Shown here: positions 23,542 to 31,585 of the stretch, piece after piece
How the letters are laid out: every line of letters begins with the position of its first letter
Position numbering within the stretch: position 1 is the first letter of the stretch
DNA from: Hyphomicrobiales bacterium
GTDB lineage: Bacteria > Pseudomonadota > Alphaproteobacteria > Rhizobiales > Rhizobiaceae
NCBI GenBank assembly: GCA_900472785.1
Contig: UCJH01000006.1
Location: 26,377-63,882, forward strand
DNA: 37,506 nucleotides
Direction of reading: 5' to 3'
Program-made: the position numbers and the translations under genes
Notes under the pieces: model-generated
Databases searched by the model: none
Told to the model about the DNA's origin: nothing
Seen by the model: the letters and a program-made list of their open reading frames with translations, nothing else

Positions 23542-24966
23542 GTGACCGAAAATCTTATTGTTCCCATCATTCTGGCTGGCGGCAAGGGCACGAGGCTCTG
23601 GCCTATGTCCCGGTCGCAAAGGCCGAAGCAATTCCTGGCTCTCACGGACGATCTCAGCCTGTTTCAGCTGACGCTGAAGCGCCTGGCCGATCCCGAGCGC
23701 TACGACAAGCCGATCGTCGTCACCAATGCCGACTATCGCTTCCTGGTTGCCGAACAAGCGCAGGAAATCGGCGTGGAGCTCGCCGAAGTGGTGCTGGAGC
23801 CGATTGCGCGAAATACCGCCCCGGCGATCGCCGCTGCCTCGCTGATTGCATCGCGCAACGGGTCGCGTCTCGTTCATGTTCTGGCATCCGACCACAATAT
23901 CATCCTCGATGGCGCCTATATCGCCGCTGTGGACACGGCCATAGCAGCCGCCAAGAGCGGCCGGCTTGCAACGTTCGGCATCACGCCGACCGCCCCGGCA
24001 ACCGGTTTCGGTTATATCGAGGGAGGTGAGACGCAGAAGAGCGGGGCGCTCGCCGTCAAACGTTTCGTGGAAAAGCCCAACGAGACCAAAGCAGAGGAAA
24101 TGATCGCAAGCGGGAATTACTACTGGAATTCCGGCATGTTTCTTTTCAGCTCCGATGTCTTTCTCTCGGAGTGCAAGGCTTTGGCGCCAGAGGTTCTGGC
24201 TGCGGCCGAAGCCTCGCTTGCGGCCTCAGTTAAGGATCTCGATTTCATGCGGCTCGGCGAGACGGAATTTGCGGAATCGCCGGACATTTCCGTCGATTAT
24301 GCGATCTTCGAAAAGACGGCGCTTGCCTCCGTGGTTCCCTCGCCGATCATCTGGTCCGATCTCGGAGCCTGGGATGCGGTCTGGAAGGAAAGCCCTGCGG
24401 ACGCCGCGGGCAACGTCACGAAGGGGTCGGTCAACGTTTTCGATTCGAAGAACTCGTTCGTTCTTTCGGAAGGCGCGCATGTCGTGATCAACGGGCTTGA
24501 GGATGCCGTCGTGATCGCGTCGGAAGACGCCGTCTACGTCGGAAAGCTTTCGGATGCCCAGGCTGTCGGCAAGGTCGTCAAGGAACTCGCAAAGGTTTCG
24601 AAGACGGCAAAGCTGACCGAGGAGCATCGCACCAGCTACCGGCCATGGGGCGGGTTCAGCTCGCTGCTGTTCGGCGAGCGTTTTCAGGTCAAGCGGCTTT
24701 TCGTGAAGCCGGGCAAACAGCTCTCCCTGCAAAAGCATCATCACCGGTCGGAACACTGGATCGTGGTGCGCGGAACTGCCGAGGTGCAGATCGGCCAGAC
24801 GACGCGGATGCTGCGCGAGAACGAGTCCGTCTATATTCCGCAGGGTGAACTGCATCGACTGTCCAATCCGGGGAAGATCCTGCTGGAGCTCGTCGAAGTT
24901 CAGACGGGGTCCTATCTCGGCGAGGACGATATCATTCGTCTCGAGGACGCATTCGGGCGCAACTGA
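23542..24966 (+). CDS. manC: Mannose-1-phosphate guanylyltransferase / mannose-6-phosphate isomerase (ManC-type bifunctional)
   Basis: 474 residues from GTG 23542, with AGAAGGAA upstream. The N-terminal domain forms GDP-mannose: pyrophosphorylase signature GGKGTRLWPMSR (13-24), RPKQFL and FVEKPN. The C-terminal cupin is the type II phosphomannose isomerase: SYRPWGGFSSL, then the metal-binding HHHRSEHW stretch (H399-H405) and VYIPQGELHRL. Full-length bifunctional form, as in XanB, AlgA and rhizobial NoeJ. With the next gene it converts fructose-6-phosphate to GDP-mannose, a possible substrate of the AlgD-like enzyme. Confidence 0.95.
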   Translation: MTENLIVPIILAGGKGTRLWPMSRSQRPKQFLALTDDLSLFQLTLKRLADPERYDKPIVVTNADYRFLVAEQAQEIGVELAEVVLEPIARNTAPAIAAASLIASRNGSRLVHVLASDHNIILDGAYIAAVDTAIAAAKSGRLATFGITPTAPATGFGYIEGGETQKSGALAVKRFVEKPNETKAEEMIASGNYYWNSGMFLFSSDVFLSECKALAPEVLAAAEASLAASVKDLDFMRLGETEFAESPDISVDYAIFEKTALASVVPSPIIWSDLGAWDAVWKESPADAAGNVTKGSVNVFDSKNSFVLSEGAHVVINGLEDAVVIASEDAVYVGKLSDAQAVGKVVKELAKVSKTAKLTEEHRTSYRPWGGFSSLLFGERFQVKRLFVKPGKQLSLQKHHHRSEHWIVVRGTAEVQIGQTTRMLRENESVYIPQGELHRLSNPGKILLELVEVQTGSYLGEDDIIRLEDAFGRN

Positions 24967-25005
24967 GCGCATGCAGATGTCAACAAAGGGGCTCTGAAGG
25001 CACAT

Positions 25006-26406
25006 ATGGCGGCAGCATTTGGAACATCGGGCCTGCGTGGACCGGCGGTTGATTTCACGGCGGACGTTTGCGCCGCTTATGTTCGGGCGTTTCTGGAACG
25101 TTGCGCCGAGGCAGGCAGTGGTCGTACGGCCTATGTCGCCGCTGACCTGCGCGAATCGAGCCCGCGGATTGCCGGCTATTGCCTGGCTGCCATCGAGGCG
25201 GAAGGCTGGACGGCGGTCTGGGCCGGCAGCGTGCCGACGCCCGCCGTGGCTGCCTATGCGATGTCGAATGGCGCGCCGGCAATCATGATCACCGGTAGCC
25301 ATATTCCGGAGAGCTACAACGGGATCAAGTTCTACCGACCGGACGGCGAATTTCTGAAAACGGATGAAACACCGGTCAGGGCAAGGGCCGAGGCGATGCT
25401 CGCCGCCGGTCTCACTGCTGGAGAAGGACTTCCCGGCGAACCGCTTGGAGATGTCGCCTCAAGCTATATCGAGCGATACATCGCATCCTTCGGAACCGAC
25501 GCGCTTGCCGGCCTGAAGATCGGCATCGATCTACATTCGGCTGTCGGGCGTGATCTGACGGTGGCGATATTCGAGGGCTTGGGAGCGGACTGCACGCCAT
25601 TCAGGCGCGTCGATCGCTTCGTTGCCGTCGATACGGAGGCGCTTGATCCGGACGATGTCGCCCGTGCCAAGGCAATGATCCTCGAGCATGGCCTCGATGC
25701 GGTTGTTTCCACCGATGGCGACGGCGACCGGCCGCTGGTGATCGACGATACCGGGCGGCAGATCAACGGCGATGTCCTCGGCATGCTGACCGCCCGCGCC
25801 ATAGACGCCAAGACGGTTGTGACCCCCTTGTCCTCCACCGGTGCCGTCGAGCAGTCCGGCTGGTTCGGCAAGGTCGTGCGCACGATGATCGGATCGCCAT
25901 ACGTGGTGGCGGAAATGGCGAAGGCCGACGCCCATCCCGTTGTCGGTTTCGAAGCCAATGGCGGCTTCCTGCTTCAGGATGATGTGTTGCTCGCGAAAGG
26001 CACGCTGCGGCGCCTGCCGACGCGCGATGCGATCCTGCCTGCGGTTGCGTGCCTCGTGCTGGCAAAGTCTGAAAATAAGAAATTGTCGCAGCTGACGGCA
26101 TCCTTGCCGCCACGCTTCATGAAGGCTGACCGCGTCAAAGAGGTTGCGGCCGAAAAGGGAAAGGTTTTCCTGAAGTCTGTGGAAAGCTCTCTCGAATTCA
26201 GAGCGGCCTTTGACCCGCGTATCGCGGCACCGGTTGAAATCTCGACGCTGGATGGCGTTCGGATGGTCTTCGCCAATGAAGATACCGTCCATTTCCGCCA
26301 GTCCGGCAACGCGCCGGAGATGCGGATCTATGTAGAGACCGGCTCCGCCGAATCGACGGAACGTCTTCTGGCCGACCTGATCGGCCGCCTGAAGACACAG
26401 TTCTGA
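25006..26406 (+). CDS. manB: Phosphomannomutase (ManB/NoeK-type)
   Basis: 466 residues. Alpha-D-phosphohexomutase that interconverts mannose-6-phosphate and mannose-1-phosphate. The active-site phosphoserine is S98 in TGSHIPESYNGIKFY; this TGSHIP variant replaces the more common TASHNP and occurs in rhizobial NoeK-like enzymes. The metal loop is TDGDGDRP (236-243), the sugar loop FEANGG, and the phosphate loop near the C-terminus QSGNAPEMRIYVE. All four domains are present. It follows manC by 39 bases. Phosphoglucomutase activity in addition is possible. Confidence 0.93.
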   Translation: MAAAFGTSGLRGPAVDFTADVCAAYVRAFLERCAEAGSGRTAYVAADLRESSPRIAGYCLAAIEAEGWTAVWAGSVPTPAVAAYAMSNGAPAIMITGSHIPESYNGIKFYRPDGEFLKTDETPVRARAEAMLAAGLTAGEGLPGEPLGDVASSYIERYIASFGTDALAGLKIGIDLHSAVGRDLTVAIFEGLGADCTPFRRVDRFVAVDTEALDPDDVARAKAMILEHGLDAVVSTDGDGDRPLVIDDTGRQINGDVLGMLTARAIDAKTVVTPLSSTGAVEQSGWFGKVVRTMIGSPYVVAEMAKADAHPVVGFEANGGFLLQDDVLLAKGTLRRLPTRDAILPAVACLVLAKSENKKLSQLTASLPPRFMKADRVKEVAAEKGKVFLKSVESSLEFRAAFDPRIAAPVEISTLDGVRMVFANEDTVHFRQSGNAPEMRIYVETGSAESTERLLADLIGRLKTQF

Positions 26407-26433
26407 CAGCTAGTTTTTTGAATCGGTGACAAG

Positions 26434-27417
26434 ATGCGCAGCCTTTTTTTAGCCTGGATCAATTTTCAGCGAAGAATAGAATCCATGCAGTATTTCTTCG
26501 GCTATGAGATTGCCTATCTCCGGGATACCGGCAATCCGTCCTCAAGCCGGCTGGCGCGGTACTGGCGGCTGATGACGCGCACGCTCAGGCTGCTGTCGTC
26601 CAGCAAGCCGGACCTGTTGTGGGTGCAATTGCCGCCAAACTTCATTCCGCACATCATAGAGCTGCACCGGCTTGTCTTTCGCGGAAAGTACCGCGTCGTC
26701 TATGACTGCCACAATGCAACGTTCCAGGCGCCTTGGAACAAGATTCCCTTTGCCGTCTGGGCGATGAATCGTGCCGATGCCGTGTTTGTCCACAACCAGG
26801 AAATGCTTGATGCCGCCGCGCGTTACGGCATCGATCGCGAAAGGCTCCACGTTCTGGAGGACCAGGCGCCGGTCTTCGATTCAACGCTCAGCCCCACCAT
26901 CGTCGAGAATTGCAGCGCGTTTTTCGTGATGCCCTGTTCTTTCCATGACGACGAACCGATCGAAGCGGTTTTCGCAGCCGCTGCCGCATGCCCGGACTAT
27001 AAATTCATGCTAACCGGAAATCGGGAAAGAGCGGAAAAGAAGGGCTTCGTGGCGAAAGCGCCGGCAAACGTCATCTTCACCGGCTTCCTCGATACGGTGG
27101 ACTTCAATTGTCTGGTGCTCGGCGCGACGGGCATCCTCTGCCTGACGACGAAGGAAGGCATCCAGCTCAGTGCAGCCAGTGAAGCTCTGGCCGCTGGACG
27201 GCCGCTCATCCTGAGCGACACTGCCATCCTGCGCACCCTCTTTGGCAGCGCCTCTGTCGTGGTGGACAACAGCCCCGCCTCGCTGATCGCGGCCTTTCAT
27301 GAAATCGCGCAGAATGCACCACGCTATGCCGATCAATCGACACAGCTCTACACGCAGCGCCGCCAGAGATGGGAGACGAGGGCCTCGCCCCTTCGCGACG
27401 CCCGCAGTTTGGCCTAA
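26434..27417 (+). CDS. Glycosyltransferase (GT-B fold, GT4-like)
   Basis: 327 residues, last gene of the precursor operon. LLWVQLPPNFIPHI and VVYDCHNATFQAPW match the N-terminal domain of GT4-type transferases, and NRADAVFVHNQEM, YKFMLTGN, VIFTGFLDTVDFNCLV and SAASEALAAGRPLILSD follow the usual second-domain order. It is shorter than most GT4 enzymes, and the start region shows an unusually short first strand, so the true N-terminus may be reduced. A GDP-mannose or dTDP-rhamnose donor is likely from the operon. Its stop is 13 bases from the stop of the convergent lyase gene. Confidence 0.83.
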   Translation: MRSLFLAWINFQRRIESMQYFFGYEIAYLRDTGNPSSSRLARYWRLMTRTLRLLSSSKPDLLWVQLPPNFIPHIIELHRLVFRGKYRVVYDCHNATFQAPWNKIPFAVWAMNRADAVFVHNQEMLDAAARYGIDRERLHVLEDQAPVFDSTLSPTIVENCSAFFVMPCSFHDDEPIEAVFAAAAACPDYKFMLTGNRERAEKKGFVAKAPANVIFTGFLDTVDFNCLVLGATGILCLTTKEGIQLSAASEALAAGRPLILSDTAILRTLFGSASVVVDNSPASLIAAFHEIAQNAPRYADQSTQLYTQRRQRWETRASPLRDARSLA

Positions 27418-27430
27418 CGGAACTCGGCTA

Positions 27431-28582
27431 TCACTTTCGTAGCGAAGCCTGCGGATTGTAGGCTTCCGTCACGCTGCCACCCAGATAGATATGCCAGGCC
27501 GGGCGCATGCCTTTTGCGGACGCGACGGTTTCCAGCTTTTTCGCAAGGTCGGGGTTTTCCCGGGCAAGATAGCTGGCGGACATATCGATCCAGGCGAAAT
27601 CGAAGTTGTTGGCCGAAATCACCGGCTTTACCTTCGAATATTTCTCGACCATCAGGGGATTGCCGACGGCTGCGGCATTGAACGACAGAATGCGGTAAAG
27701 AGCATTCTTCTCGTCTGCCGTCAGTTCAACGCCATTCGCGGCATAGAGGACAACCTGTCCAACGATCGGCAGGGTGGCGAATTGCTGGTACATATAGGCT
27801 CGCTCGCCGCGCCACATTTCGGAGGGCAATGCGCCGTCCTCGTCGGTGCTGAGCAACGCCTCCGACAGGATCGGTCGCCCGAATTCGAACACCTGACGAT
27901 CCTGCAGGAGAACGCCCATGACCGACACGGCATAGGCTGCCCAATAGTCGTGGTTGTTGTGTCGCTTCAGCGAGAAGGTGCTTGGTGCAAACTCGGCCAT
28001 GATGGACCTCGACAGCGCGGCAAACCAGTCGCGCACCGCTTGCCTGTCCTCCGGTCGCGCAGCATCCAACCCTCCGGCCTTCAACGCGGCATTGGCAAAG
28101 CCCGCCCCGTACCAGGCCTGCATCATGACCGCGTGTCGCTGCCCCATGTCGTCGTTTTCCTCGACGTTCTGGAGCATGGCGCCTGACCTCGCCCATGCCG
28201 CGAGATGCGAAAACAGACACTGGGAAATTTCTGGATTTTCCGGTGTCGCGAGCAGCGCTCGATCCGCCAGCCGGTCGAGGCTTTTCGCGAAGGCATCAAA
28301 GGCAGCGCTTCTGGCCTTTTCGCTGGCGGCCCGCGCCGCATCCACCTTGGATTGGGTGGGATCCTTCGGATCATAAGCGGATTTGAAGCCGGCCATATCG
28401 GTGACGGGATCCTCGACTTTCTTGCATATCGGCAGGTGTTGCGGCCGGCCGATGAGCGCCTTCACGGCAGCAATATCAAACGCCGGCTTCAGAAGCGGCG
28501 CACTGGCAGCGGGCGTTGCCATGAGAATGAAGATCGTTGACGTCTGCGCGAGGCAGCGGAAAAACTCGAAGGGCTTGATCAC
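27431..28582 (-). CDS. Alginate-lyase family protein (PL5, AlgL-like), probably periplasmic
   Basis: 383 residues from GTG 28582, with GGAG 6 bases ahead; TTG 28594 is an alternative. A signal peptide ends near PAASA|APLL. The family core is NNHDYWAAYAVSVMGV (from N209), the counterpart of NNHSYWAAWSV in AlgL, containing the catalytic His, and WRGERAYMYQQFATLPIVGQVVLYAANGVEL matches the region around the catalytic Tyr/Arg. PL5 enzymes cleave polymannuronate or related polyuronates by beta-elimination, and AlgL clears misrouted polymer from the periplasm. Together with the AlgD-like gene this suggests a uronate-bearing polymer. Substrate not determined. Downstream of the acyltransferase gene on the same strand, after a 205-base gap with an inverted repeat. 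Confidence 0.88.
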   Translation of the reverse strand: MIKPFEFFRCLAQTSTIFILMATPAASAPLLKPAFDIAAVKALIGRPQHLPICKKVEDPVTDMAGFKSAYDPKDPTQSKVDAARAASEKARSAAFDAFAKSLDRLADRALLATPENPEISQCLFSHLAAWARSGAMLQNVEENDDMGQRHAVMMQAWYGAGFANAALKAGGLDAARPEDRQAVRDWFAALSRSIMAEFAPSTFSLKRHNNHDYWAAYAVSVMGVLLQDRQVFEFGRPILSEALLSTDEDGALPSEMWRGERAYMYQQFATLPIVGQVVLYAANGVELTADEKNALYRILSFNAAAVGNPLMVEKYSKVKPVISANNFDFAWIDMSASYLARENPDLAKKLETVASAKGMRPAWHIYLGGSVTEAYNPQASLRK

Positions 28583-28610
28583 ATTCTGCTCCAATGGTGA
28601 ACCCAGTCAA

Positions 28611-28643
28611 ACTCTTGATGCTGCATGGCGCAAGGTCAAGAGT
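28611..28643 (-). promoter_or_regulatory. Inverted repeat upstream of the lyase gene, possible operator
   Basis: ACTCTTGA (28611-28618) and TCAAGAGT (28636-28643) are perfect 8-bp complements separated by 17 bases, 29 to 61 bases ahead of the lyase start. On the minus strand the distal half contains TTGACC, a possible -35, so a bound dimer would block transcription. No local regulator gene was found. Confidence 0.4.
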
Positions 28644-28787
28644 CTAGAGGTTTGCGTCGCACATCGCCCGCGGCTGCATTGGCATGTCGGCACTCCTGGC
28701 TTGATATAGAGTCTTTCAAGATGGTTGCCATACAGCGCTCCATGGCTGACACCTGTTCCTAAAAATCAAGGAAACCGGAACCCCGTC

Positions 28788-29984
28788 CTACAGTTTCGCC
28801 TGCGTCACGATTTCCTTTCCGTGCACCGCCCGGAAACGGTTGGAGATCTTCTTTCCGAGTTCGATGCCTGGCAGTTCGATGAAGCGGTAGGTGAGGCAGG
28901 ATGCGAGAACTGCGAGTGCGCAGACAAGCGGCATCCAGAGCCAAGTCGCATCGTTCAGGTCCGGCCGGTCGCTCAGCGCCTGTTGCAGGACCAGATGCAG
29001 CGCAATGCCGTGCAGCAGGTAGAGGCTGTAGCTGATATCGCCGAGCTTCCGGCTCGCCTTCAGATAGAAAATGCCGAGATAGCGATTGTCGGCAACGATC
29101 GGCAGAAAGAATATCAGCGCCGCTGTCAGCTGCAGCGGATGAAAGGGCGGTAGGGGCGACCAGAGGGCTACGCACAGCGCCAGGGCTGCCGCCAGGGCTG
29201 CCATGGGGCCTTTCAGCTGTGCGGCCGCAAATCCCTGCGACAGCTCCTCCGCAAGCATTCCATACAGGAATGCCGAGGAGATGGCCGTCGAAAACCCGAA
29301 CCACCAGAGTTCGGAAAAGACGGTGCTCAATCCGAGAAGAAACGCGATGACGCCCATTCTGGCGATCTTGCTGTTGAGAAATCCGATCAGCGAAATCACC
29401 GGCAGGGAAAAATAGAGCAGCCATTCATACCGCAACGTCCATGTCACCCCGGCGATAATGGCAAACGTCTGTTCGTCTCCGTTGAGAGGCGGGAGTCCGA
29501 GAATGCCCAGAGACATCCAGGCCAGGATATTGGCGATGTTCTCGGAAATAGGCGTCAGGAAGGCCCAGCCGTCTTCGCCGAAGCTGATCAAAACAACGAG
29601 GGCCGCCGCGAAAATATAAAGCGGCGCAATCCGGAAAAAGCGGCCGATATACAGGATCAGCCATTCCCGCATCGGCAGTCTGTTTTTCACTTTTCCGTAG
29701 AACAGAAACGCGGAGATGAAGAAAAAAATCTGGACCGCGACCGGTCCGATATTGGCAAAAAACACATTGTCCGGAACGCTCCACACGCCGGTCTGTGCAA
29801 AAATCGACGCTGTCCAGAAATGGTGAAAGAATGCGCCGAGCGCCAGATATCCGCGCAGGCTGCCCACGGCAACGACATGATTGGATGACCAGCCTGACGC
29901 GCCTCCGGCAAATCTGACGACCAGGCCCGCCGCAAGAATCGAGACTGCGATCGCGATATATCCCCAAGGGAATGCCGATATCAT
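28788..29984 (-). CDS. OafA/YrhL-type membrane acyltransferase (acyltransferase 3)
   Basis: 398 residues with about ten hydrophobic segments. The signature SLRGYLALGAFFHHF near residue 43 holds the conserved R and the catalytic-type His pair; FFISAFLFYGKVKNR and FFRIAPLYIF follow in the order normal for PF01757. Such proteins move acetyl or succinyl groups onto sugars across the inner membrane and commonly decorate exopolysaccharides. GGGGAAG ahead of ATG 29984 supports the start. Acyl group and target sugar are unknown. Confidence 0.9.
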   Translation of the reverse strand: MISAFPWGYIAIAVSILAAGLVVRFAGGASGWSSNHVVAVGSLRGYLALGAFFHHFWTASIFAQTGVWSVPDNVFFANIGPVAVQIFFFISAFLFYGKVKNRLPMREWLILYIGRFFRIAPLYIFAAALVVLISFGEDGWAFLTPISENIANILAWMSLGILGLPPLNGDEQTFAIIAGVTWTLRYEWLLYFSLPVISLIGFLNSKIARMGVIAFLLGLSTVFSELWWFGFSTAISSAFLYGMLAEELSQGFAAAQLKGPMAALAAALALCVALWSPLPPFHPLQLTAALIFFLPIVADNRYLGIFYLKASRKLGDISYSLYLLHGIALHLVLQQALSDRPDLNDATWLWMPLVCALAVLASCLTYRFIELPGIELGKKISNRFRAVHGKEIVTQAKL

Positions 29985-30373
29985 ACTTCTTCCCCGTTCA
30001 TGAGGCCAGTTACTTCAGGGTTGAAGCGAATGGTGAAAGCGGCAACTGCGAAACTTTCGCAAGCGACCGTGAACGGGAGACATCTGCCATTTCAAGCGCC
30101 TCATTGGAACTCAATTATGCGCTCAAAAACAAGCGCGGCCGTCTCCTCCCCAGCGGTACTCTTTCATAACGCCACGGCTGTTACAAGCCGATGGCGCCAT
30201 TGTCTCCCGTTGGGCGCGGCAAATGGAAGCTCGCCGTTGACGCGACCTTGCGGGTTGCAAATGATAGTCTACGCTGCACCATCGCCCGAATTCGGCTTCT
30301 GTCGAAACACAGGGGAGGGAACAAGGCTGCACTTCACACTTTGTAGGGTGACCCGTCGATCTGGACCTATCCG
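29985..30373. other. Intergenic region with a 140-bp inverted-repeat-bounded segment
   Basis: 389 bases between the divergent acyltransferase and SNase-like genes. The only structure I found is the inverted repeat at 30072-30082 and 30201-30211, listed separately. No RNA gene or promoter with good elements was recognised. Confidence 0.4.
30072..30211. repeat. Segment bounded by 11-bp inverted repeats (MITE-like, weak)
   Basis: AACGGGAGACA (30072-30082) and its exact reverse complement (30201-30211) bound a 140-bp segment without an open frame of note. Just inside the ends a GCCAT occurs on both sides with a 2-base offset. No target-site duplication is visible, so the mobile-element reading is tentative. 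Confidence 0.3.
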
Positions 30374-30883
30374 ATGCAAGCGCTGCTGTCTGTTCTTTTG
30401 AAAATAGTGGTCTCCGTTGCGGCGATCGTCTTGCTCATGCGGATCACATCGCCTGTGATGGTCGAGCCGGAGGCCCACAGGTTCCTCAATATGGAGACCG
30501 CCGGTATCTGGAGCAGTGCGCCCGTCCGGGTCGAAAGGGCCTCGCAGGACTATCAGCGCATTCCGGCGCCGCCGGATCCTTTTCCGTTCAAGTTTCGCGC
30601 CGACCGGAAGTTCAAGGCTCTGGACAGCGCGCGGTTCCAGTATGATGGCAAGATTTATCACATCAGCGGCGCGCCGCTCATCCCGCGCAACAGGATTTGC
30701 CGCAACCCGGCCGGCGCGAAATATGCCTGCGGGCTGAACGCCTTCAAGGCACTCGACAATTCGATGCGCGGCCGTTTCGTGGAATGCAAGATCGGCGGAG
30801 CGGAACAACCGGAAGCCACAGTCACCTGCCGTGTCAACGGCATCGATGTCGCCGAGTTCCTGCGCAAGGAAATCGACAGCTGA
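30374..30883 (+). CDS. Membrane-anchored protein with degenerate nuclease (SNase-like) fold
   Basis: 169 residues. An N-terminal hydrophobic segment (about 7-23) is followed by a proline-rich linker and a small domain: FKALDSARFQYDGKIYHISGA, then CRNPAGAKYACGLNAFKALDNSMRGRFVECKIGG, then VTCRVNGIDVAEFLRKE. This order matches the thermonuclease-like proteins of Rhizobiales (DG...RL.G, CG..A...L...V.C, V.C..G.D....L), but the catalytic Asp and Arg residues are not evident, so it is probably not a nuclease. The four cysteines may form disulphides. Ribosome binding site weak. Role in the polysaccharide locus unknown. Confidence 0.65.
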   Translation: MQALLSVLLKIVVSVAAIVLLMRITSPVMVEPEAHRFLNMETAGIWSSAPVRVERASQDYQRIPAPPDPFPFKFRADRKFKALDSARFQYDGKIYHISGAPLIPRNRICRNPAGAKYACGLNAFKALDNSMRGRFVECKIGGAEQPEATVTCRVNGIDVAEFLRKEIDS

Positions 30884-30963
30884 TTCCATCGTTGCAAACA
30901 GGCAGACACCTGTGCAGAGGCCGGCAATTCGTAACGGGTCTTTGAAGGAAAAACGGGGAAAAA

Positions 30964-31039
30964 TGGTGCTGCTAGAGAGATTTGAACTCTCGGCCTCTCC
31001 CTTACCAAGGGAGTGCTCTACCCCTGAGCTATAGCAGCA
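30964..31039 (-). tRNA. tRNA-Thr (anticodon GGT)
   Basis: 76 bases with encoded CCA. Acceptor arms TGCTGCT and AGCAGCA pair perfectly; the anticodon stem CTCCC/GGGAG encloses TTGGTAA with anticodon GGT (31006-31004 on the minus strand); the T arm GAGAGTTCAAATCTCTC is canonical. It decodes ACC and ACT. It marks the step from the polysaccharide locus to the core genes. Confidence 0.97.
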
Positions 31040-31166
31040 TCGTGCGGGAGCGGATCAGTGTCCGTTCCGTGTGGAGCGAGGGCCTATTGCCACAGCTTGC
31101 CGGGGAGCGCAAGCAGCAAATCGCAGTTTCCATCTTGATCGGGGGAAAACCGGAGGGAGACTACCG

Positions 31167-31424
31167 GTGCCCGCGCATTTGCGCTATTTGACGGGCATGC
31201 AGCGGAACGATGACCCGATAGACGAGAATGCGCGCGCTTCTGCGGATGAAGACGGGATGAGCCCGGAGGTTCGACGGCGCGCCGAGGAGCGCAAGGCGCG
31301 GGCGGCTAAGACGTTGCGCGACAATCTCATGCGACGCAAGCAGCAGGGGCGTGCGCGCCGCGCCGGGGCTGCGGACGAGACATCTGGCCTGCCTGCCGCA
31401 AAAACGGACGAATCTGCGGATTAG
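31167..31424 (+). CDS. Small highly charged protein of unknown function upstream of murA
   Basis: 85 residues from GTG 31167, chosen for the strong GGAGGGAG (31152-31159) 7 bases ahead; ATG 31197 would give 75 residues. The protein is polar and basic in the middle ([34 protein letters not shown]), predicted helical, with acidic, disordered ends. No named family recognised. The position just before murA in a core region suggests a conserved gene. Confidence 0.65.
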   Translation: MPAHLRYLTGMQRNDDPIDENARASADEDGMSPEVRRRAEERKARAAKTLRDNLMRRKQQGRARRAGAADETSGLPAAKTDESAD

Positions 31425-31585
31425 TCGTCAATTCGGTTTCGGCAGGACGCATTTCGATCTGCCGGCCCGGCGGGTTGGCGACACGCATCGGTAAGGCTTC
31501 TCATTTCGCGGCGCATCCTTTAAGGAAGCGCCACCTTCACACGCATGGAATGCTAGGAAAGGCGGGCACGGCCCGTAGGAACCAT

